7,224 nt of DNA from contig OMIW01000067.1 in assembly GCA_900299205.1 (NCBI GenBank), positions 1 through 7,224 of the forward strand, given 5' to 3'. This document shows, in pieces, positions 4,286 through 7,224 of the stretch; positions within the stretch are counted from its first letter, which is position 1; each line of letters opens with the position of its first letter. The notes beneath the pieces are model-generated. The model did not search any database, was not told where the DNA came from, and saw nothing but the letters and a program-made list of their open reading frames with translations. The position numbers and the translations under genes are program-made. The DNA comes from Pseudomonadota bacterium. GTDB lineage: Bacteria > Bdellovibrionota_C > UBA2361 > OMIW01.

Positions 4286-7224
4286 TCAGCTTCCACGCCG
4301 GACATCGGTGGGATTTCCCCGATCTCTGAGCGATACGAACCGTCGCTTTTCGTCGCAAAAGGCGTCGAAGCTATTGTAGTCAACAAGGATGCCCTTCTCA
4401 TGCAATTTGCCTAGGAGGTCTCGATACCGGGTCTCTTGATAGGCCTGGGTTGCTACGAAAAACGTGGGGAGGTTGTGCGAATCGAGGCTGATAAATTGGT
4501 TTGATGGGGGAGCGGGAGGGAAGCCGAGATGCGCCTCATAGCTTGATTGGCCCGCATTTGCTCCCGTTCGGACGCACACCACTCCGTTGATAACTTGAAA
4601 GCCGGTCACGTGGAGGTGGCCCTCTAATCGTATATGCGCCTTACCCTCCCCCATCGCATGAATGTGTCGTGCGATGCCGGTGACGGTGGGGGAAAAGGCC
4701 CCCCCGCCCCCCTTCGCGTTGTAATGGGTCACCTCGACACAGATCCCGATATCTTTAGTCCGGTCGATGTGAACCAGCGGATAATCGACCGGGGTACCGT
4801 CAGTGGCGATGAACTTTTCAGGACACACAACGTGTGCGTTCGCGAACGTCTCATCGTTAGTCCATCCATGGAGATATGAGCGCACCTTTTCGGCGATTCC
4901 CTGAACGAACCAGGTGCCCTGGGTGCCTTTGTTCGCCTGAGTATTGATCTCGTGATTGCCAGGAAGAATGGTGAAGGTGGGGATCTTGAAGCTTGAATCA
5001 GCCTCTTTTTTCGCCCTCATATAAGCGAGTACCGGATTGAGGAGCTCAAAGATGTATTGCGATTGAGAGTCAATCCCATTGAGGGGGTGCTCGACCAGCT
5101 GTGATTCCTGGAGGAACCTCGGATAGTTGACTCCGTGAAGAATATCCCCATTAAGGACGATCTCCTCGACTCCCACATCGATCGCTTCAATAAGACCCGC
5201 TACTATCATCGCAGGTTGCATCGTTGGTGACCCGATCTGCCAATCACTCGTTACATAGATATGTGCCTGTTTGTGCGGGACCCCTCGCCTAATGTTGTCC
5301 TCGATCGCGGCGAGGAGTTTCGGCGTCGTAATTTGGTACTCAATCGCCTGAGTTATCTTATGGCCATGAACTCCTCCCTGGAGAGTGATAAAGCTTGCCT
5401 GCGGCGGAAGTCCTCGTCCCGCCATATCTTTAAATGCTTTGCTATGGAGCTGATAGTGGAGATCGGGTTGTCGGCTGTTGCTGACACCCTGCATCGTGCC
5501 AGCGGTGATGACCCATCCGTGTGGTCCGAGCTGGCCGATCAGTTGATCGGTTCCGTACAGGAGATGCATATCTGCCGTATCGTGGCGCAGATTCCCCATC
5601 GAGCGGAGGAGCCCTTCGTAGGCATTAGTCGGGTTGGCTGGTGCGCGGTCGCTTCGCTTAAAATCGGTTACTGCCGCGACCCGATAGCGGGGGTCTCGTT
5701 GATGTGGGCCCATCATAACGAGGTCGGCACCGCCCCGGGTAACTGATTCCTCGGTTGTCAACTCCTCCTTCTTGGGGAAAAGCACCCGCTCGAGCTTGTC
5801 GAGGATCGCGGGATCGTCCGCAGAGACGAAGGTAAGATAACTCTGATAATTCTGTGACAGCTCGGGGAGAGCTTTTTTGAGCGACCCACTATCGCGGATG
5901 ATCTGGGAGATAGAGGCGACGATTTCAAGCTCGTTCATCTCGACCCCGGTGCGCTCCTGGATTGTATCTGATTCGTAGAGCCGTCGACCGAGCTTCCATT
6001 CGAGAGGTTGGACGATGAGAGAGATAAAGGTTGCCCACTTAGTTATCTCTGCGGCGAGCTCCTGTTGCTGCGTGTATTGGCGTTGATCGTTTCGGTGCTC
6101 GATGCTCGCCCTGATGGCGGCTTCGGAGGGAGGTGATGCGCCGTCCGTATTTGTGTAGGCGCGCTCTCGCAGTGCCTGCTCGTAGGCACGTCGCTCGGCG
6201 CTCTGGTCGTCCCTTCTTCCAAGTAGGTGGAGAGTGCGACCCGGGTATTTCGCGATCAGTGCCGAACCGAGGTGTGTCTTATCGTCCTCGGAGTGAGGGG
6301 CGGTCCAATTCCGCATCTCTTTCCGCCGCATCCCCCGTTCTGGTGAGAGCAATCCTCCCATAATCACGAGCTGCTGCGTTGGGTCGGCACGACGGGTGGC
6401 GGCCTGAGACGCCTCAACGAGAGCGGGATCGATACCATTATCGGGTATCGAGAATCCATCGAAGAGATGGGTGCGGGGCAGTCCTGGGCGATTGTTTCTG
6501 ACAGTGTACTCGGGGCGGGCCTGTTTTTCTCGTGAGGCTCGGGCGGCGGAGAGAAAATCGTCGATGATATCGTTCGATGAACGGTTGGGTTGGATATCAG
6601 CGCGAGGGTGACCAAGTCGCTCAGCAACCCGAACTCCGAGTCCCGTCTGTTTCCCTAAATCCGAGAGGATGAGGCCACCATCCTTCATGGTGAGGAGCCC
6701 CAGTCCTTGATAATAGCGGAGGGCGGTGGTGACGAGCGATGTCGGGAGATCCGTTTCCTGACTGATCCGATACACACGGACCTTGTCTCGGAAGTAACTG
6801 GTGTTGGGGCCCTCCGATGTCGGTATGTGAAGGGGCTCGACCTTGCCGTGATACTTACGACTCAGTTCCGCCGAGATCGCCCGCCCCAGCTTCTCCCGAA
6901 TTTGCTGCGGGAGGTTTTCTTCAAAGCTCCTCTTGTCAATGGTGCCTCGGTGATTGACGACGAGCTCTTTCCCGGCGACCGAGAATGGCTCTACTATGCC
7001 GAGGATGGTTAGATGGTGGAGGGAATGAGCTTTGGGCGATGATGTGTGTTTTGTCTGCTCATATGTTTCATCGGTAGCGATTGGAGCCTCTTCAAAGAGA
7101 GCATTTTTGGCGAGCCATCGTCGTAGCTTCTGAGGCTGGCCGGCGAGGATGTTGTCCTCCAGCGAGCGGACGGCGCTCGCGACTACCCGCTCTTGCTCGT
7201 CGAGGGCCCAGCTCTCAACATTCG
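4286..7224 (-). CDS. large winged-helix / double metallophosphoesterase protein, 5' end outside the window
   Basis: The frame is open to the right edge, giving 978 residues without the N-terminus. The first in-frame start, GTG 6775, looks internal because the 149 codons before it read as ordinary protein. Numbering from that GTG, the C-terminal calcineurin-like phosphoesterase (about 503-775) has all its motifs: SDWQIG (Asp511, Gln513 replacing the usual His), NGD (544), GNHE (606-609), VTH (684), GHLH (719-722). Such domains bind two metals and cleave phosphoesters. Residues 100-482 align by eye with it but have lost most ligands (see findings). Before them, residues 1-45 and the segment encoded near 6960-7030 look like winged-helix DNA-binding units. 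A helical insert fills about 191-345. Nucleic acid is the likeliest substrate given those units, but this is inferred. It ends 65 bases before the longest possible nuclease frame, so the two may be co-transcribed. Confidence 0.8.
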   Translation of the reverse strand, partial: NVESWALDEQERVVASAVRSLEDNILAGQPQKLRRWLAKNALFEEAPIATDETYEQTKHTSSPKAHSLHHLTILGIVEPFSVAGKELVVNHRGTIDKRSFEENLPQQIREKLGRAISAELSRKYHGKVEPLHIPTSEGPNTSYFRDKVRVYRISQETDLPTSLVTTALRYYQGLGLLTMKDGGLILSDLGKQTGLGVRVAERLGHPRADIQPNRSSNDIIDDFLSAARASREKQARPEYTVRNNRPGLPRTHLFDGFSIPDNGIDPALVEASQAATRRADPTQQLVIMGGLLSPERGMRRKEMRNWTAPHSEDDKTHLGSALIAKYPGRTLHLLGRRDDQSAERRAYEQALRERAYTNTDGASPPSEAAIRASIEHRNDQRQYTQQQELAAEITKWATFISLIVQPLEWKLGRRLYESDTIQERTGVEMNELEIVASISQIIRDSGSLKKALPELSQNYQSYLTFVSADDPAILDKLERVLFPKKEELTTEESVTRGGADLVMMGPHQRDPRYRVAAVTDFKRSDRAPANPTNAYEGLLRSMGNLRHDTADMHLLYGTDQLIGQLGPHGWVITAGTMQGVSNSRQPDLHYQLHSKAFKDMAGRGLPPQASFITLQGGVHGHKITQAIEYQITTPKLLAAIEDNIRRGVPHKQAHIYVTSDWQIGSPTMQPAMIVAGLIEAIDVGVEEIVLNGDILHGVNYPRFLQESQLVEHPLNGIDSQSQYIFELLNPVLAYMRAKKEADSSFKIPTFTILPGNHEINTQANKGTQGTWFVQGIAEKVRSYLHGWTNDETFANAHVVCPEKFIATDGTPVDYPLVHIDRTKDIGICVEVTHYNAKGGGGAFSPTVTGIARHIHAMGEGKAHIRLEGHLHVTGFQVINGVVCVRTGANAGQSSYEAHLGFPPAPPSNQFISLDSHNLPTFFVATQAYQETRYRDLLGKLHEKGILVDYNSFDAFCDEKRRFVSLRDRGNPTDVRRGS

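Noticed and set aside
5261-5746. 161-codon open frame antisense to the phosphoesterase
   Set aside because: The minus strand encodes catalytic and domain motifs here; the antisense product has no recognisable features.
1-7224. CRISPR arrays, tRNA genes, insertion-sequence ends
   Set aside because: No regularly spaced identical repeats, no cloverleaf with a T-loop, and no paired terminal inverted repeats flanking the nuclease gene were found by reading.

Overview
The window suggests a Gram-negative (diderm) bacterium with roughly mid-50s GC content using the standard code (TGA and TAG act as stops). The reasons are a lipobox lipoprotein followed by a secreted protein with an Lnb-type periplasmic domain and a C-terminal region that looks like an outer-membrane barrel, ending in Phe. 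I cannot name a genus. Proteins of the PD-(D/E)XK transposase-like family with a Glu-Gly repeat tail are spread over many environmental bacteria and do not settle the question.

Layout: positions 1-425 hold no convincing complete gene. The stretch is strikingly G-rich on the + strand, has one frame open from the left edge to 210, and contains a few small hairpins. A + strand pair follows, 426-802 and 804-2750, separated by one base: a small lipoprotein, then the Lnb/DUF4105-like protein. The lipoprotein is odd. Its best start (ATG 426, with a well-placed Shine-Dalgarno) is in a different frame from its body, and the two frames meet exactly at an A AAA AAG heptamer, the dnaX-type -1 slippery sequence. 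An 11-bp perfect hairpin sits just inside the second gene.

Positions 2751-2984 are the gap between converging genes, with a probable terminator for the minus strand. On the minus strand lie two genes read right to left. The first is a large protein that enters from the right edge (7224 down to 4286): winged-helix-like N-terminal segments, then what I read as two tandem metallophosphoesterase domains, the first with most metal ligands lost and the second intact. The second (4091 down to 2985) is a PD-(D/E)XK nuclease/transposase-like protein with a Glu-Gly repeat tail. The 65 bases between the two coding frames carry one perfect hairpin and part of a second.

The + strand pair probably acts in the cell envelope. 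The minus-strand pair probably acts on nucleic acid, but a joint function is only inferred from same-strand adjacency. The two observations most worth checking are the slippery-site frame switch in the lipoprotein and the degenerate-plus-active double phosphoesterase.
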